NCBI GenBank assembly: GCA_963702155.1 | Contig: OY969717.1 | Location: 1,736,001 to 1,800,000, forward strand | Source of the DNA: G963702155 sp963702155 | Lineage (GTDB): Bacteria; Pseudomonadota; Alphaproteobacteria; Micavibrionales; Micavibrionaceae | DNA: 64,000 bases | Direction: 5' to 3' | Shown here: positions 17,268 to 26,726 of the stretch, in pieces | Position numbering within the stretch: the first letter of the stretch is position 1 | How the letters are laid out: every line of letters begins with the position of its first letter | The notes under the pieces: model-generated | What the model was told of the DNA's origin: nothing | What the model saw: only the letters and a program-made list of their open reading frames with translations | Database searches by the model: none | Made by a program: the position numbers and the translations under genes

Positions 17268-18284
17268 ATGAAACTGTCCTTCCGCCAGATCGAACCTTTT
17301 GTTAAATCGCCTGATCCTAAGGCGCGTGTTATTCTCGTTTACGGGCCCGATGCCGGCCTGATGAAAGAGCGCGCAAATATCATCGGTAAAACCCAAGTCC
17401 CCGATCTATCCGATCCCTTTAACGTCGTTGTGCTGTCTTCTGACATCATCGCCGAGGATCCCGCCCGCCTGATAGACGAGGCCAACGCCATTTCCATGAT
17501 GGGTGGCAATCGTTTGATAAAAATTGAAGATGCAACCGATAAAATCAGCACCACTTTAAAAACCTATCTCGAAAACGCCAGCGCCGAAACCTTGATTATA
17601 CTGGAAGGCGGCGATCTTGGCCCCCGCTCACCTTTAAGAAAGCTTTGTGAAAGCGCTAAGAATGCTGCCGCGCTGCCTTGCTACATCGAAAGCGAACAAG
17701 ACTTAACCCGCTTTATCAACGACACCATGCGCGCACATAATATACAAATTGACCGTGATGCCGCCGCTTGGCTGGCCATCAATATTTCTGGCGACCGTAT
17801 GAAAGCGCGCAGCGAGCTTGACAAAATCGTAACCTATAAAATAAATGATCCTTCGCCTGTATCGCTGACGGATGTACAAAATTGCTGCGGTGAGGCAGGC
17901 GCAACCACGCTCGATGACCTGATTTACGCAACCGCATCTCGCAACACAAAAAAGGCCATGGAATGCTATAATACGCTGGCCGAAGAAGGCACAAATTTTG
18001 TTGTGATTTTACGCTCCCTCCAAGGGCATTTCCGAAAACTACATCTCACACAAAGTCATATGGCCGCGGGACAATCCATGGAGATAGCCATCAAAAATAT
18101 TCGCCCCCCCTTATTTTTTAAGGTAAAGCCATTATTTCAAAGACAATTGAGCGATTGGCATATGAATACGGTTGAAAAGATACTTGAACGCTTGACCAGC
18201 CTAGAGGCCGACTGCAAAAAAACCGGCGCCCCCACCGAAACCCTCTGCGCCCAAGCCATCTTGGCGATCAGTAAGAGTCGCTAA
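17268..18284 (+). CDS. holA: DNA polymerase III subunit delta
   Basis: A 338-residue clamp-loader delta subunit, which opens the beta sliding clamp. Recognisable blocks are VILVYGPDAGLMKERA, then NVVVLSSDII, EANAISMMGGNRLIKIEDATDK, LIILEGGDLGPRSPLRKLCE, and a C-terminal helical domain with DDLIYATASRNTKKAMECYN and LRSLQGHFRKLH. It normally follows lptE. Here it faces parB across a short gap with a doubtful ORF between. ATG 17268 fits the family N-terminus. Confidence 0.92.
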   Translation: MKLSFRQIEPFVKSPDPKARVILVYGPDAGLMKERANIIGKTQVPDLSDPFNVVVLSSDIIAEDPARLIDEANAISMMGGNRLIKIEDATDKISTTLKTYLENASAETLIILEGGDLGPRSPLRKLCESAKNAAALPCYIESEQDLTRFINDTMRAHNIQIDRDAAAWLAINISGDRMKARSELDKIVTYKINDPSPVSLTDVQNCCGEAGATTLDDLIYATASRNTKKAMECYNTLAEEGTNFVVILRSLQGHFRKLHLTQSHMAAGQSMEIAIKNIRPPLFFKVKPLFQRQLSDWHMNTVEKILERLTSLEADCKKTGAPTETLCAQAILAISKSR

Positions 18285-18364
18285 CGACTAAAATACAATC
18301 TGAATTCTATTTAAAATAAGGATTAAAAGCTCTTAAACTATTGCGCTACTTCCGCAAAGGCCTA

Positions 18365-18559
18365 TTATCCATTATGTCTTTTTTCAGGATTGAGAGTAAT
18401 ATCGAGTGTGTCCAAAGATTGCCCTGCACTAATTTTACGCTTTTGAAGATTACCCAGCGCGTCCGCATATTGCTCAAATTGTGTGGATAAGCCTTGCTCA
18501 CTTAAACCTTTAATTTCCGCTATTTGCTTATTAATTTTACCAGTTCTAAAATCATGCAA
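18365..18559 (-). CDS. Doubtful small ORF downstream of parB
   Basis: This 64-codon frame would need a TTG start at 18559 (protein LHDFRTGKINKQ..., polar). The frame is open further upstream, overlapping the last bases of parB by up to an in-frame stop, but contains no ATG or GTG. It may be the remnant of a larger gene or a chance frame. No family is recognised. Confidence 0.25.
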   Translation of the reverse strand: MHDFRTGKINKQIAEIKGLSEQGLSTQFEQYADALGNLQKRKISAGQSLDTLDITLNPEKRHNG

Positions 18560-18650
18560 ATCTACAGTAACATCGCCGGCGCGTGTGCGCAGCTGTGCTT
18601 CGCTTATTTCCGCTATAGAGGAGGTCGGAAATTCTGGATTATATTCAGAG

Positions 18651-19652
18651 TTAACCCAAAACCTTTAGCAACGAATCAAGCTGATCCAAATCCTTAAACT
18701 CAATCGTTACTTTCCCGCTCTTGCCATTCTTACTATCAATTAAAACCTTCAACCCAATCGCCTTGGATAGCTCATCTTCCAAATAAACCGTATCAACATC
18801 TTTTTCACGCGGTTCTTTTTCCGCCTTCGCGGGCTTTGAGCTACCGCTCTCAGCCGCAACAAGTTTTTCGGTTTGCCGCACATTAAGCCCTTGATCCAAA
18901 ATAGTTTTTATAAGCTTTAGCGGATCTTTCGCTGTAATAAGCGCGCGCGCATGCCCACTCGAGATCATGCCTTGCTCCAGATAAAACAAAACGCCATCCG
19001 GCAAATTCAACATGCGTGTCATATTCGCAATATGACTGCGACTTTTACCAAGCGCATTACCAAGCTGCTCTTGGGTATAATTGTGCTCGGTCATTAATTT
19101 TTGATATCCCATCGCCTCATCCACAGGATTCAAATCCTCCCGCTGCAAATTCTCGATAAGGGCAATTTCAAGCGCTTGCAAATCATCAAGCACTTTAATA
19201 ATAACCGGTACATCATGAAGCTGCGCGCGTTGTGATGCGCGCCATCTACGCTCCCCCGCAATAATTTCATATGCGTCGCGCCCATCAATCTGACGCACTA
19301 AAATCGGTTGCAATAAACCATGTGTTTTAATGGATTCGGCTAATTCATCCAAACTTTCATTATGAAACATATTCCGCGGCTGAGCGGCGGATGGCTCCAA
19401 CTTTTCAATTGGCAAATTAACACGGCCTTTCGACGCGCCAGTAATCTCATCATGATTCACAGAAACACTATTCGCACCTGTTTTTGAACGACCAGGCAAA
19501 ACTGCATCAAAATCACTATCTTCATCATCTTCAAACAACGCATTAAGCCCGCGCCCTAAACCCCGGGTTTTCGGCTTCGACACGACCGCCGGTTGCTCTG
19601 TAGAATCTGTAACGCTCTGCGTATCCGCATTATCCAAAATCATTTCATCCAT
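18651..19652 (-). CDS. parB: Chromosome-partitioning protein ParB
   Basis: A 333-residue ParB, the CTP-dependent DNA clamp that loads at parS and spreads. The N-terminal ParA-activating part contains KTRGLGRGLNALFED. The CTPase domain shows LPIEKLEPSAAQPR, ESIKTHGLLQPILVR and the GERRWRA motif. The helix-turn-helix region includes YTQEQLGNALGKSRSHIANMTR. A short C-terminal dimer domain ends IEFKDLDQLDSLLKVLG. It lies 110 bases downstream of parA. Four parS sites lie nearby. Confidence 0.95.
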   Translation of the reverse strand: MDEMILDNADTQSVTDSTEQPAVVSKPKTRGLGRGLNALFEDDEDSDFDAVLPGRSKTGANSVSVNHDEITGASKGRVNLPIEKLEPSAAQPRNMFHNESLDELAESIKTHGLLQPILVRQIDGRDAYEIIAGERRWRASQRAQLHDVPVIIKVLDDLQALEIALIENLQREDLNPVDEAMGYQKLMTEHNYTQEQLGNALGKSRSHIANMTRMLNLPDGVLFYLEQGMISSGHARALITAKDPLKLIKTILDQGLNVRQTEKLVAAESGSSKPAKAEKEPREKDVDTVYLEDELSKAIGLKVLIDSKNGKSGKVTIEFKDLDQLDSLLKVLG

Positions 19653-19762
19653 AATAAAATCTCCAAATGTTCTTTTTTCAATTAATAAATAAAACTACAA
19701 AAATTATGATGCCCAAAACAGGGAACCAAAAACTTTACCGCGCCTCTTAATAAAAAGAACCG

Positions 19763-20569
19763 CTACGCAACCATAAGCGCTTGCTTGTGAAGCGCCTTTT
19801 CCCGCTTTATCACTTCAGATGCAAGCTTGATATAAGCCTGCGCGCCTGCACACTTCATATCATATACAATCGCCGGCAATCCATAAGATGGCGCCTCTGA
19901 TAATCGCACATTGCGCGGAATAACTGTTTTGTAAACCTTATCACCAAAATGCGACCGCACATCATCCTCAACCATACCGGACAATCTGTTCCGTTGGTCA
20001 AACATTGTCAAAACCACGCCATGTATGCTCAGCTCAGGATTAAAATGTTTCCGCACCCGCGCAATTGTTTTCGTCAGATGACTAAGCCCCTCAAGCGCAT
20101 AAAACTCACATTGTAAAGGCACAATAATAGCCTGTGATGCAATCAATGCATTAAGGGTCAATAAATTAAGTGATGGGGGGCAGTCTATAATCACATAATC
20201 ATACGATCGTATGGTTTGTAGCGCGCCTTTTAATCGAAATTCTCGATTATCGGCATTTACCAATTCTAATTCCGCGCCTGATAAATGAATAGAGGACGGT
20301 ACAACGGATAAACGCGGCACTTGCGTTTTTACGGCGGCCTCACTAACATCCGCCTCTCCGAATAAAACTTCATACGAGCTTGCCTTTATCAACGACCGCC
20401 GCACACCCAATCCGGTTGATGCATTACCTTGTGGATCAAGATCAATCAGCAAAACCGTTTTACCAACCGCACATAATGCAGTCGCCAAATTAATTGCTGT
20501 TGTAGTCTTACCGACACCGCCTTTTTGATTGGCAATCGCTAAAATGCGTGGAGAACTTTGTGGGTACAT
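19763..20569 (-). CDS. parA: Chromosome-partitioning ATPase ParA
   Basis: A 268-residue ParA/Soj ATPase, which forms the nucleoid gradient that moves ParB-parS complexes. The deviant Walker A (KGGVGKTT) sits near residue 16, with DLDPQGNAST, then YVIIDCPPSLNLLT as Walker B and LQCEFYALEGLSHL. The start at 20569 (MYPQSS) is preferred over the ATG at 20581, because the Shine-Dalgarno AAGGA overlaps the upstream ATG and lies at the right distance from the second. A parS site lies 48 bases upstream, so the promoter may be ParB-sensitive. Confidence 0.95.
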   Translation of the reverse strand: MYPQSSPRILAIANQKGGVGKTTTAINLATALCAVGKTVLLIDLDPQGNASTGLGVRRSLIKASSYEVLFGEADVSEAAVKTQVPRLSVVPSSIHLSGAELELVNADNREFRLKGALQTIRSYDYVIIDCPPSLNLLTLNALIASQAIIVPLQCEFYALEGLSHLTKTIARVRKHFNPELSIHGVVLTMFDQRNRLSGMVEDDVRSHFGDKVYKTVIPRNVRLSEAPSYGLPAIVYDMKCAGAQAYIKLASEVIKREKALHKQALMVA

Positions 20570-20616
20570 AAAACGAAACATCCTTGCAATAAAACGATAA
20601 GAAAATCGATAAATAA

Positions 20617-20632
20617 TGATTCACGTGAAACA
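20617..20632. promoter_or_regulatory. parS: parS site upstream of parA
   Basis: TGATTCACGTGAAACA matches the bacterial parS consensus TGTTTCACGTGAAACA at 15 of 16 positions. It lies in the gap between rsmG and parA. Confidence 0.9.
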
Positions 20633-20729
20633 CGTACATACTTCCATATCCATGATATCAACGTCAAGCATAGAGTCACATACACCGTACGCTTATGCAC
20701 ATTGATCCAACTATATTCTTAAAAAGAAT

Positions 20730-21356
20730 TTACTCTGAAAATGCCGCTTTTAAGTTGCGAATTTGTACGATATGCGCACCTGCATACGTAGCGCTTGGAT
20801 AGAAATCATATTCAAAATGATACAGTGTACGCGCATCTTTAATTTCCGCCTCCGCTTGCTCGCCTTTTAAAAACAAAAAAGATAAAGTCTCACTTTCTTT
20901 ACGCCAACCTTCACATAAACCAAGCAAATCTTTTATAGATGCAAGTGCACGCGCTGTGACCAAATCCGGTAAAACTTTATCTTGAATATCGATAACATCC
21001 GAATCAAAAATAGTTACATTGGATAACGATGTTTCACGTGAAACATTTTTCAAAAACTGTGATTTACGTTCATCACGCTCAATACAAAATAATTTAAGAT
21101 CAGGGCGCAGAATTGCCAGAACCAATCCAGGAAACCCTGCCCCAGCACCTAGATCTGCAACACCTTGACCCGTACAAATGTACTTTGAAATTTGTGCTGA
21201 ATCATAAAAATGCCGCGCCCAAGATGTATTTAAAGTCGAAGGTCCCACTAAATTTATGGCCTTCTGCCATTTTAGAAGCAAACCATGATAAACATCGAAT
21301 TTCTCAATTTGCGCATTTGATAAATTGAAATCGGCAATAAAATGGCTACGCTGCAT
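20730..21356 (-). CDS. rsmG: 16S rRNA (guanine-527-N7)-methyltransferase RsmG
   Basis: A 208-residue GidB/RsmG methyltransferase, which uses SAM to methylate G527 of 16S rRNA. It has YHGLLLKWQKAINLVGPST, RHFYDSAQ and the SAM-binding glycine motif VADLGAGAGFPGLVLAI, then LFCIERDERKSQFL and LVTARALAS. It overlaps the end of mnmG by 11 bases, indicating coupled translation, and carries a perfect parS palindrome in its reading frame. Confidence 0.95.
   Translation of the reverse strand: MQRSHFIADFNLSNAQIEKFDVYHGLLLKWQKAINLVGPSTLNTSWARHFYDSAQISKYICTGQGVADLGAGAGFPGLVLAILRPDLKLFCIERDERKSQFLKNVSRETSLSNVTIFDSDVIDIQDKVLPDLVTARALASIKDLLGLCEGWRKESETLSFLFLKGEQAEAEIKDARTLYHFEYDFYPSATYAGAHIVQIRNLKAAFSE
21030..21045. 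promoter_or_regulatory. parS: parS site inside rsmG
   Basis: TGTTTCACGTGAAACA, a perfect 16-base match to the consensus. In the rsmG frame it encodes NVSRET. Confidence 0.93.
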
Positions 21357-23292
21357 GACCGACTCTTTTAAGAGGCGTGTGCTTATTATCTTTGCGTTTG
21401 ACGTGCTTTAATAACGCGACCAATGCCGCAGGTGTAACCCCGGGTAAACGCCCCGCCGCGCCTAAAGTATCAGGACGCGCCGCTTCTAATTTTTGGCGCA
21501 CTTCATTCGATAATTCCCCCATTAAACCATAATCAAAATCTGCTGGAATCTGGAGCATTTCCTCTTTACGATACGAAACAATATCCGCGGTCTGCCGGTC
21601 AATATAGCCGGCATAAAGCGCGTCATATTCAATTTGCTCACGCACATCGGCGCGCACAAATTCTAAAGCCAGATCTATTTTGCAAATATGCGACCAATCA
21701 ATATGCGGAAAGCCAAGCAAATCAGAAAGCGACCGCTTAAAACCGTCCCGTTTTATTTCAAGCCCATATTGATCCAACATATTCGGGCTATATCGCTTCT
21801 CTGAAACCAGCGCACGCGCCTCTTTTAATGCAACCGCTTTTTCCTGCCAAGCTTTAGCACGTTCCGCTCCAACCAAACCAATAGCAATGCCTTTATCTGT
21901 CAAACGCTGATCCGCATTATCCGCCCGTAATAATAACCGATATTCTGCGCGGCTTGTAAACATGCGATAAGGCTCCGGCGCGCCTCGTGTAATCAAATCA
22001 TCAATCAGCACACCAATATACGCATCCGCCCGATCCAATATAAAGATATCGGCTTCTGCATCCAATGATTCACGTGAAACATTCTGCTGCGTTTGAGTGT
22101 TTTTTGATAAGATCGCTGCATTCGTACCCGCTACCAAACCTTGCGCCGCCGCTTCTTCATATCCGGTTGTCCCATTTATTTGCCCCGCTAAAAACAACCC
22201 GTTTATCGCCTTTAATTCGAGAGTATTTTTAAGCGCACGTGGATCAACATAATCATATTCAATCGCGTATCCCCACTCTAAAACCTCAACATTTTCCAGT
22301 CCCTTAATACTACGAATATATTGCTTCTGCACATCAATCGGCAAAGATGTTGAAATCCCGTTCGGATAGACTGTATGATCATCCAAGCCTTCCGGCTCTA
22401 AGAAAATCTGATGCCGTGATTTATCGGCAAACCGTGTAACCTTATCTTCGATAGATGGACAATATCGCGGGCCGACGCCTTCAATTTTACCGGAATACAT
22501 CGCAGATTTGTGAATATTATCTGCAATAATTTTATGCGTTTCTTCATTTGTAAACGTAATGTGACACGGGATTTGCGGTACATCAATTTGATCCGTCATA
22601 CTTGAAAACGGAATAGGGCGCGCATCCCCTGGTTGTTCCTCACACGCATCCCAATCAATCGTCCGCCCATCAAGGCGGGCAGGGGTGCCGGTTTTAAGGC
22701 GACCCATAGGCAAATCGAATGTCTCCAAAGTTTTTGCCAAACCGATAGATGGCGCTTCCCCGACACGGCCGGCTTCAAACGTTTCTTCGCCGCGATGAAT
22801 AACCCCCCGCAAAAATGTGCCGGTAGTCACAACAACGGCATTGCAATTTATCACGCGTCCATCTTCTGTTTCTACCGCATGAACAAGCTTTCCATCATTC
22901 AGCAAAACATCATGCGCCGCGCCTTCAATTACTGTTAAATTAGGATAGTTAAAAATAATATCCTGCATCGCCTGACGGTATAGTTTCCGGTCGGCTTGTG
23001 CGCGTGGCCCGCGTACGGCTGGCCCTTTGGAGGCGTTCAGCATACGGAATTGAATACCCGCTTGATCAATAACACGCCCCATCAGCCCGTCCAGCGCATC
23101 AACCTCTCGCACCAAATGCCCTTTACCAAGCCCGCCAATTGCGGGATTGCAAGACATGACACCAATTGTATCACGTTTATGAGTTAAAAGCGCCGTACGC
23201 GCGCCCATACGCGCCGCTGCTGCCGCCGCTTCACATCCCGCGTGCCCGCCGCCGATAACGATAACATCGTATTTTATATTTGTATCTTCCAT
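21346..23292 (-). CDS. mnmG: tRNA uridine-34 modification enzyme MnmG (GidA)
   Basis: A 648-residue FAD protein that, with MnmE, installs cmnm5U at the tRNA wobble position. The N-terminal FAD motif VIVIGGGHAGCEAAAAAARMG, MSCNPAIGGLGKGHLVREVDALDG, GTFLRGVIHRGE, the LKTGTPARLDGR loop and the active-site region with PYCPSIEDK-like sequence (RYCPSIEDKV) are present. The C-terminal helical domain includes LITRGAPEPYRMFTSRAEYRL. It is the full length for the family. It is flanked by mnmE and rsmG on the same strand and contains a parS site. Confidence 0.96.
   Translation of the reverse strand: MEDTNIKYDVIVIGGGHAGCEAAAAAARMGARTALLTHKRDTIGVMSCNPAIGGLGKGHLVREVDALDGLMGRVIDQAGIQFRMLNASKGPAVRGPRAQADRKLYRQAMQDIIFNYPNLTVIEGAAHDVLLNDGKLVHAVETEDGRVINCNAVVVTTGTFLRGVIHRGEETFEAGRVGEAPSIGLAKTLETFDLPMGRLKTGTPARLDGRTIDWDACEEQPGDARPIPFSSMTDQIDVPQIPCHITFTNEETHKIIADNIHKSAMYSGKIEGVGPRYCPSIEDKVTRFADKSRHQIFLEPEGLDDHTVYPNGISTSLPIDVQKQYIRSIKGLENVEVLEWGYAIEYDYVDPRALKNTLELKAINGLFLAGQINGTTGYEEAAAQGLVAGTNAAILSKNTQTQQNVSRESLDAEADIFILDRADAYIGVLIDDLITRGAPEPYRMFTSRAEYRLLLRADNADQRLTDKGIAIGLVGAERAKAWQEKAVALKEARALVSEKRYSPNMLDQYGLEIKRDGFKRSLSDLLGFPHIDWSHICKIDLALEFVRADVREQIEYDALYAGYIDRQTADIVSYRKEEMLQIPADFDYGLMGELSNEVRQKLEAARPDTLGAAGRLPGVTPAALVALLKHVKRKDNKHTPLKRVGHAA
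22066..22081. promoter_or_regulatory. parS: parS site inside mnmG
   Basis: TGATTCACGTGAAACA, 15 of 16 to consensus. In the mnmG frame it encodes NVSRES. Confidence 0.9.
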
Positions 23293-23471
23293 AGCCTTTT
23301 TTATATAACAAACCGCTTATTAATTACCAGTTTTATATTAAACATAGGGGAAGCTAGGGGAAACTAAATATTAGGATTTAAGATTGTGCAAACGAGCAAA
23401 ATAAAATATATGGATTTAAAGTACTTGTTCATAAGCCGGTAATTTAAAAATTGGAAGCTATATTAGCCTTA

Positions 23472-24827
23472 TTACTTACCTATACAAAAATCCCTGAATA
23501 TTACATCCAGCATTTCCTCAACATCGACCCGCCCCGTAATACGCCCCAAATCCCGCACGGCCATACGTAAATCTTCAGCTGCCATTTCCGGCAAACTGGC
23601 ATCTAAAGCGCGCGTTAAATGCGCGACACAATGGGTTAAATGATCGCGATGACGTTGCCTTGTTAATGAAGGGGCTTCGCGCTTACCAATGAGGCTTTCA
23701 ATACGCTGTAAAATGCTATCTAGTAAATTTGATAGGCCGTTTTCCTCTATTACAGAAAGCTTTGAATCCCAAATTATTTCATATTTATCCTGCGCGCCAA
23801 GCATCGCAGGCGATAATGGTTGATCTATTTTATTAAGAACGAGCAGGGCGCTTTTATCTTTTAAGCCATAACTCTGCGCGTCAAAAACCGGTGCAGCGCT
23901 ATCAAACAAAAGAATTTTCAAATCCGCATGTTCGGCTTTTTTCAAGGCGCGACGTATGCCTTCAGATTCAATTTTATCATGACCTGTTTCATACATATCC
24001 TCAGGCCGCAAACCAGCTGTATCTGCAATAGATACAGGATATCCCGACAAATCCATTTGAATTTCGATAATGTCACGCGTTGTGCCGGCAAGGTCAGATA
24101 CAATAGCGACATCCCGTTTTGCAAGCGCATTAATAAGCGAAGATTTCCCCGCATTCGGCGCGCCAATAATAACAATAGAAAGCCCATCGCGCAGGCGTTC
24201 CCCGCGACGATTATCATTTAAATGATCAGAAATTTCATTGTGAAAAACAGATACACTTTGCAAAACCGCAGGGGATATTTCATCCGGTAAATCCTCATCC
24301 GGAAATTCAATATCGGCTTCAACATGCGCCAGTGCCTTTTTTAAATCTTCCCTCCAGCGATTATACAGCCTTGAAAGTCTGCCGCTTAATTGCTCCAAGG
24401 CTTGATTTTTTTGAAGCTGCGTTTCCGCATCAATCAAATCTGCAACGGCCTCGGCTTCCGTCAGATCCATTTTCCCATGTTCAAAGGCGCGACGCGTAAA
24501 TTCGCCCGGCTCTGCCATACGATGATTTTCAAATTTAGAAAGCGCATTTAGCAAAGATGACACGACCGCCGGCGATCCATGTGTGTGGTATTCAACAACA
24601 TCCTCGCCCGTATAGCTATGAGGGTTTTTAAACGCAATAACGAGCGCTTGATCAATTGTTTCACGTGAAACATTATCACGCAAAGTGTAGAGGTGAGACA
24701 TACGCACGATTGGCGTTTGGCCGCTTAAAGCATGTAATGAAACCCATGAATCAGGCCCCGATACACGGATAACAGAAACGCCTGCGCGCCCCATTGCAGA
24801 AGCCAAAGCAAAGATCGTCTCACTCAT
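23472..24827 (-). CDS. mnmE: tRNA modification GTPase MnmE
   Basis: A 451-residue GTPase, partner of MnmG. The N-terminal formyl-THF-binding domain contains SGRAG-related VIRVSGP and the AEPGEFTRRAFEHGKMDLTEAEAVADLI block. The inserted G domain has the P-loop GAPNAGKSSLINAL, SDLAGTTRD, DTAGLR and the NKID motif. It ends with the catalytic C-terminal FCIGK. It is the full length for the family. It starts 2 bases after the upstream DUF6489-like gene and contains a perfect parS in its N-terminal part. Confidence 0.96.
   Translation of the reverse strand: MSETIFALASAMGRAGVSVIRVSGPDSWVSLHALSGQTPIVRMSHLYTLRDNVSRETIDQALVIAFKNPHSYTGEDVVEYHTHGSPAVVSSLLNALSKFENHRMAEPGEFTRRAFEHGKMDLTEAEAVADLIDAETQLQKNQALEQLSGRLSRLYNRWREDLKKALAHVEADIEFPDEDLPDEISPAVLQSVSVFHNEISDHLNDNRRGERLRDGLSIVIIGAPNAGKSSLINALAKRDVAIVSDLAGTTRDIIEIQMDLSGYPVSIADTAGLRPEDMYETGHDKIESEGIRRALKKAEHADLKILLFDSAAPVFDAQSYGLKDKSALLVLNKIDQPLSPAMLGAQDKYEIIWDSKLSVIEENGLSNLLDSILQRIESLIGKREAPSLTRQRHRDHLTHCVAHLTRALDASLPEMAAEDLRMAVRDLGRITGRVDVEEMLDVIFRDFCIGK
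24657..24672. promoter_or_regulatory. parS: parS site inside mnmE
   Basis: TGTTTCACGTGAAACA, a perfect match to the consensus. In the mnmE frame it encodes NVSRET. Confidence 0.93.
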
Positions 24828-24829
24828 AA

Positions 24830-25105
24830 TTATTCAGAATCAGAAGAAGACTTTGAATCCGTCCCCATTCCCATTCCTGTCATACCCATTTGTTCCCAAA
24901 AAATCTTTTGCACTTCGCCCCATCCTTGAATAGTTGCGGGTAACCATGTTTTAACCATGACTTCAGGATCAAGCGAGCGAATATTTTCGCGCAATTGATC
25001 TTCTAATTCATTCATTAATGCTTCTTGCATGGGCTGAACGTCAGGCAATCCGAAAAAATCGCGCGCTTCCTTAGGTGTACAATCAATCGTGAAATTCACT
25101 TTCAT
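24830..25105 (-). CDS. DUF6489-like small protein
   Basis: A 91-residue soluble protein starting MKVNFTIDCTPKEARDFFGLPDV, then PMQEALMNELEDQL and a W-rich centre (VKTWLPATIQGWGEVQKIFWEQ). This pattern fits a small alphaproteobacterial family (DUF6489, recalled from memory) often found next to mnmE. The last 15 residues are Ser/Asp-rich. It is cotranscribed with mnmE (2-base gap). Function unknown; amphipathic helices suggest a phasin-like or membrane-surface role, but that is a guess. Confidence 0.7.
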   Translation of the reverse strand: MKVNFTIDCTPKEARDFFGLPDVQPMQEALMNELEDQLRENIRSLDPEVMVKTWLPATIQGWGEVQKIFWEQMGMTGMGMGTDSKSSSDSE

Positions 25106-25245
25106 CGTCTATCCTTTAAATCTTGTATATGTGTAAAAAGATAGACTATGACATTACGATGAATTTTTCAATTGATAACCACGCGCGCTTCTATATATTA
25201 GAGGGATATGTTCATAAGGGGATAAAAATAAAGGATATAAAAACT

Positions 25246-25947
25246 ATGACAAAAATAATGATACATGCACATGATGGCGGTGAATTTAAAGCTTATATGG
25301 CGTCACCAGATGGCGATTCCCCTGCACCTGTTTTAATTATGATTCAGGAAATTTTTGGTATTAATCAGGAAATGCGTGAAAAATGCGATCATTATGCAAA
25401 GCTTGGGTATATTACAATTTGCCCCGATCTCTTTTGGCGTATCGAGCCGGGCATTGAATTAACCGACGCTAAAGAAGAAGAACTGGAACGCGCCTTTGAA
25501 TTATTTAGTATTTTTGATACCGATAAAGGTGTACAGGATTTAAAATCTACATTGGATCATGCCAGAAATATCAAAGATGGTAACGGTAAAGTTGGGTGTA
25601 TCGGGTATTGCCTAGGCGGGAAGCTTGCATATTTGATGGCAACGGACACCGATATTGACGCGGCCGTATCATATTATGGTGTAGGCATTGCGGATATGCT
25701 AGATAAGGCAGATGCCGCAAAAAATCCCGTTTTATATCATATTGCCGAGGAAGATGAATTTGTTGATGCAGATGCACAAAAGCAAATCAAAGACGCTTTA
25801 AAAGAGAAGGGTAACTTTACGCTACATACTTATGAAGGAGCAGATCATGCGTTTGCCCGCGGTGATGGTAAACATTATAACCCGCAAGCAGCAAAACTCG
25901 CCAACCGCCGGACAGAAGAGTTTTTAAAAGCGCATCTTGCAGACTAG
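25246..25947 (+). CDS. Dienelactone hydrolase family protein
   Basis: An alpha/beta-hydrolase of about 233 residues with the family's elements: ILVIMIQEIFGIN-type strand (VLIMIQEIFGINQEMR), GYITICPDLFWR, the nucleophile Cys in GCIGYCLGGKLA (G-x-C-x-G), and the acid and base in EDEFVDAD and YEGADHAFARG. These enzymes hydrolyse dienelactone or related esters, but the physiological substrate of chromosomal copies is usually unknown. The frame is open to 25123. I choose ATG 25246 because AAGGAT precedes it and the family N-terminus begins there. Confidence 0.88.
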   Translation: MTKIMIHAHDGGEFKAYMASPDGDSPAPVLIMIQEIFGINQEMREKCDHYAKLGYITICPDLFWRIEPGIELTDAKEEELERAFELFSIFDTDKGVQDLKSTLDHARNIKDGNGKVGCIGYCLGGKLAYLMATDTDIDAAVSYYGVGIADMLDKADAAKNPVLYHIAEEDEFVDADAQKQIKDALKEKGNFTLHTYEGADHAFARGDGKHYNPQAAKLANRRTEEFLKAHLAD

Positions 25948-25999
25948 CATTTTTAAAATCACATGCTTTACATCCCGAAAACTTTTTTACAAAAAAAAG

Positions 26000-26032
26000 G
26001 GTCGTCCTGAGCATGAAAGCTACAGAACGACC
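26000..26032. repeat. Small palindromic repeat
   Basis: GGTCGT (26000-26005) and ACGACC (26027-26032) bracket CCTGAGCATGAAAGC. The core resembles the CCTGAGCAAAGC arm found in leuS, so this may be a related extragenic copy. It lies just after the dienelactone hydrolase gene. Confidence 0.4.
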
Positions 26033-26078
26033 AGTGACGCGAGGGACATTCGAAAAGAGAAAAATTATGCTAGTCAGC

Positions 26079-26726
26079 TCACCGTGTCCATTTAAAATCA
26101 CGTAAAGCACCTATGGCCTGCTTCATCTGACAATCTTTATAAGATAAAACCGCGCGGGTATGTTCCGCAGAACCGGTTTTCTCATAAGAATGCCACATGG
26201 AAAGCCGCGCTTTATATTGTGAAGGAACACGCACGTGATCAACAGGTTTGAAAGGAAAATGCAAACCTAGCACAAGGCCTAAGCCATTTTTCTCACCAGC
26301 CGAGCGCTGGTTCCGTGATGCAACAGAATTGGGAAAGCCGTGTATAGACTTTAGCAAAGGAAGACATGATCCTGCTGTTACCGGGGCGGGAAACTCAAGT
26401 CCAAACGGCAATATACCGTTTGTATCTCCACTGATTTTATCTCTGGAAGGAAGAGAAAGAAGTGGAAAATCTGTAGCATGCGCAGAATGATGAACATCAT
26501 CTGCCGCATTATTGTTTATATCTTTATCTGAAATTTGCGCTTTGAGCGGCATTTGTTTTTGAACAGTTTTAACATCGTCAATCCATTCAAATGCATATGA
26601 TTGTGACGAAAACCCAGTGATCAAAATACATATAAAGAAGCATGCAAAAAAATAAGCGCCAAAACCGAAATGGTTATGCTTTGTCTTTAAACACTCTGTA
26701 CGTATATATGTATTTTTAAAACACAT
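26079..26726 (-). CDS. Hypothetical exported protein
   Basis: A 215-residue protein with an N-terminal hydrophobic segment (about residues 22-40, YFFACFFICILITGFS) and an Ala-containing cleavage-like site (QSYAF). The rest is polar with two Cys (SCLPLLKS, KDCQMK), and no family is recognised. The C-terminal part has YKARLSMWHSYEKTGSAEHTRAVLSYKDC. It sits between the dienelactone hydrolase and the large adhesin gene, divergent from the latter, so it could be co-regulated with it. Confidence 0.55.
   Translation of the reverse strand: MCFKNTYIRTECLKTKHNHFGFGAYFFACFFICILITGFSSQSYAFEWIDDVKTVQKQMPLKAQISDKDINNNAADDVHHSAHATDFPLLSLPSRDKISGDTNGILPFGLEFPAPVTAGSCLPLLKSIHGFPNSVASRNQRSAGEKNGLGLVLGLHFPFKPVDHVRVPSQYKARLSMWHSYEKTGSAEHTRAVLSYKDCQMKQAIGALRDFKWTR

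Noticed and set aside
19125..19145. GGATTCAAATCCTCC, resembling a tRNA T-loop
   Set aside because: It lies in the parB coding frame and no acceptor or anticodon stems are found around it.
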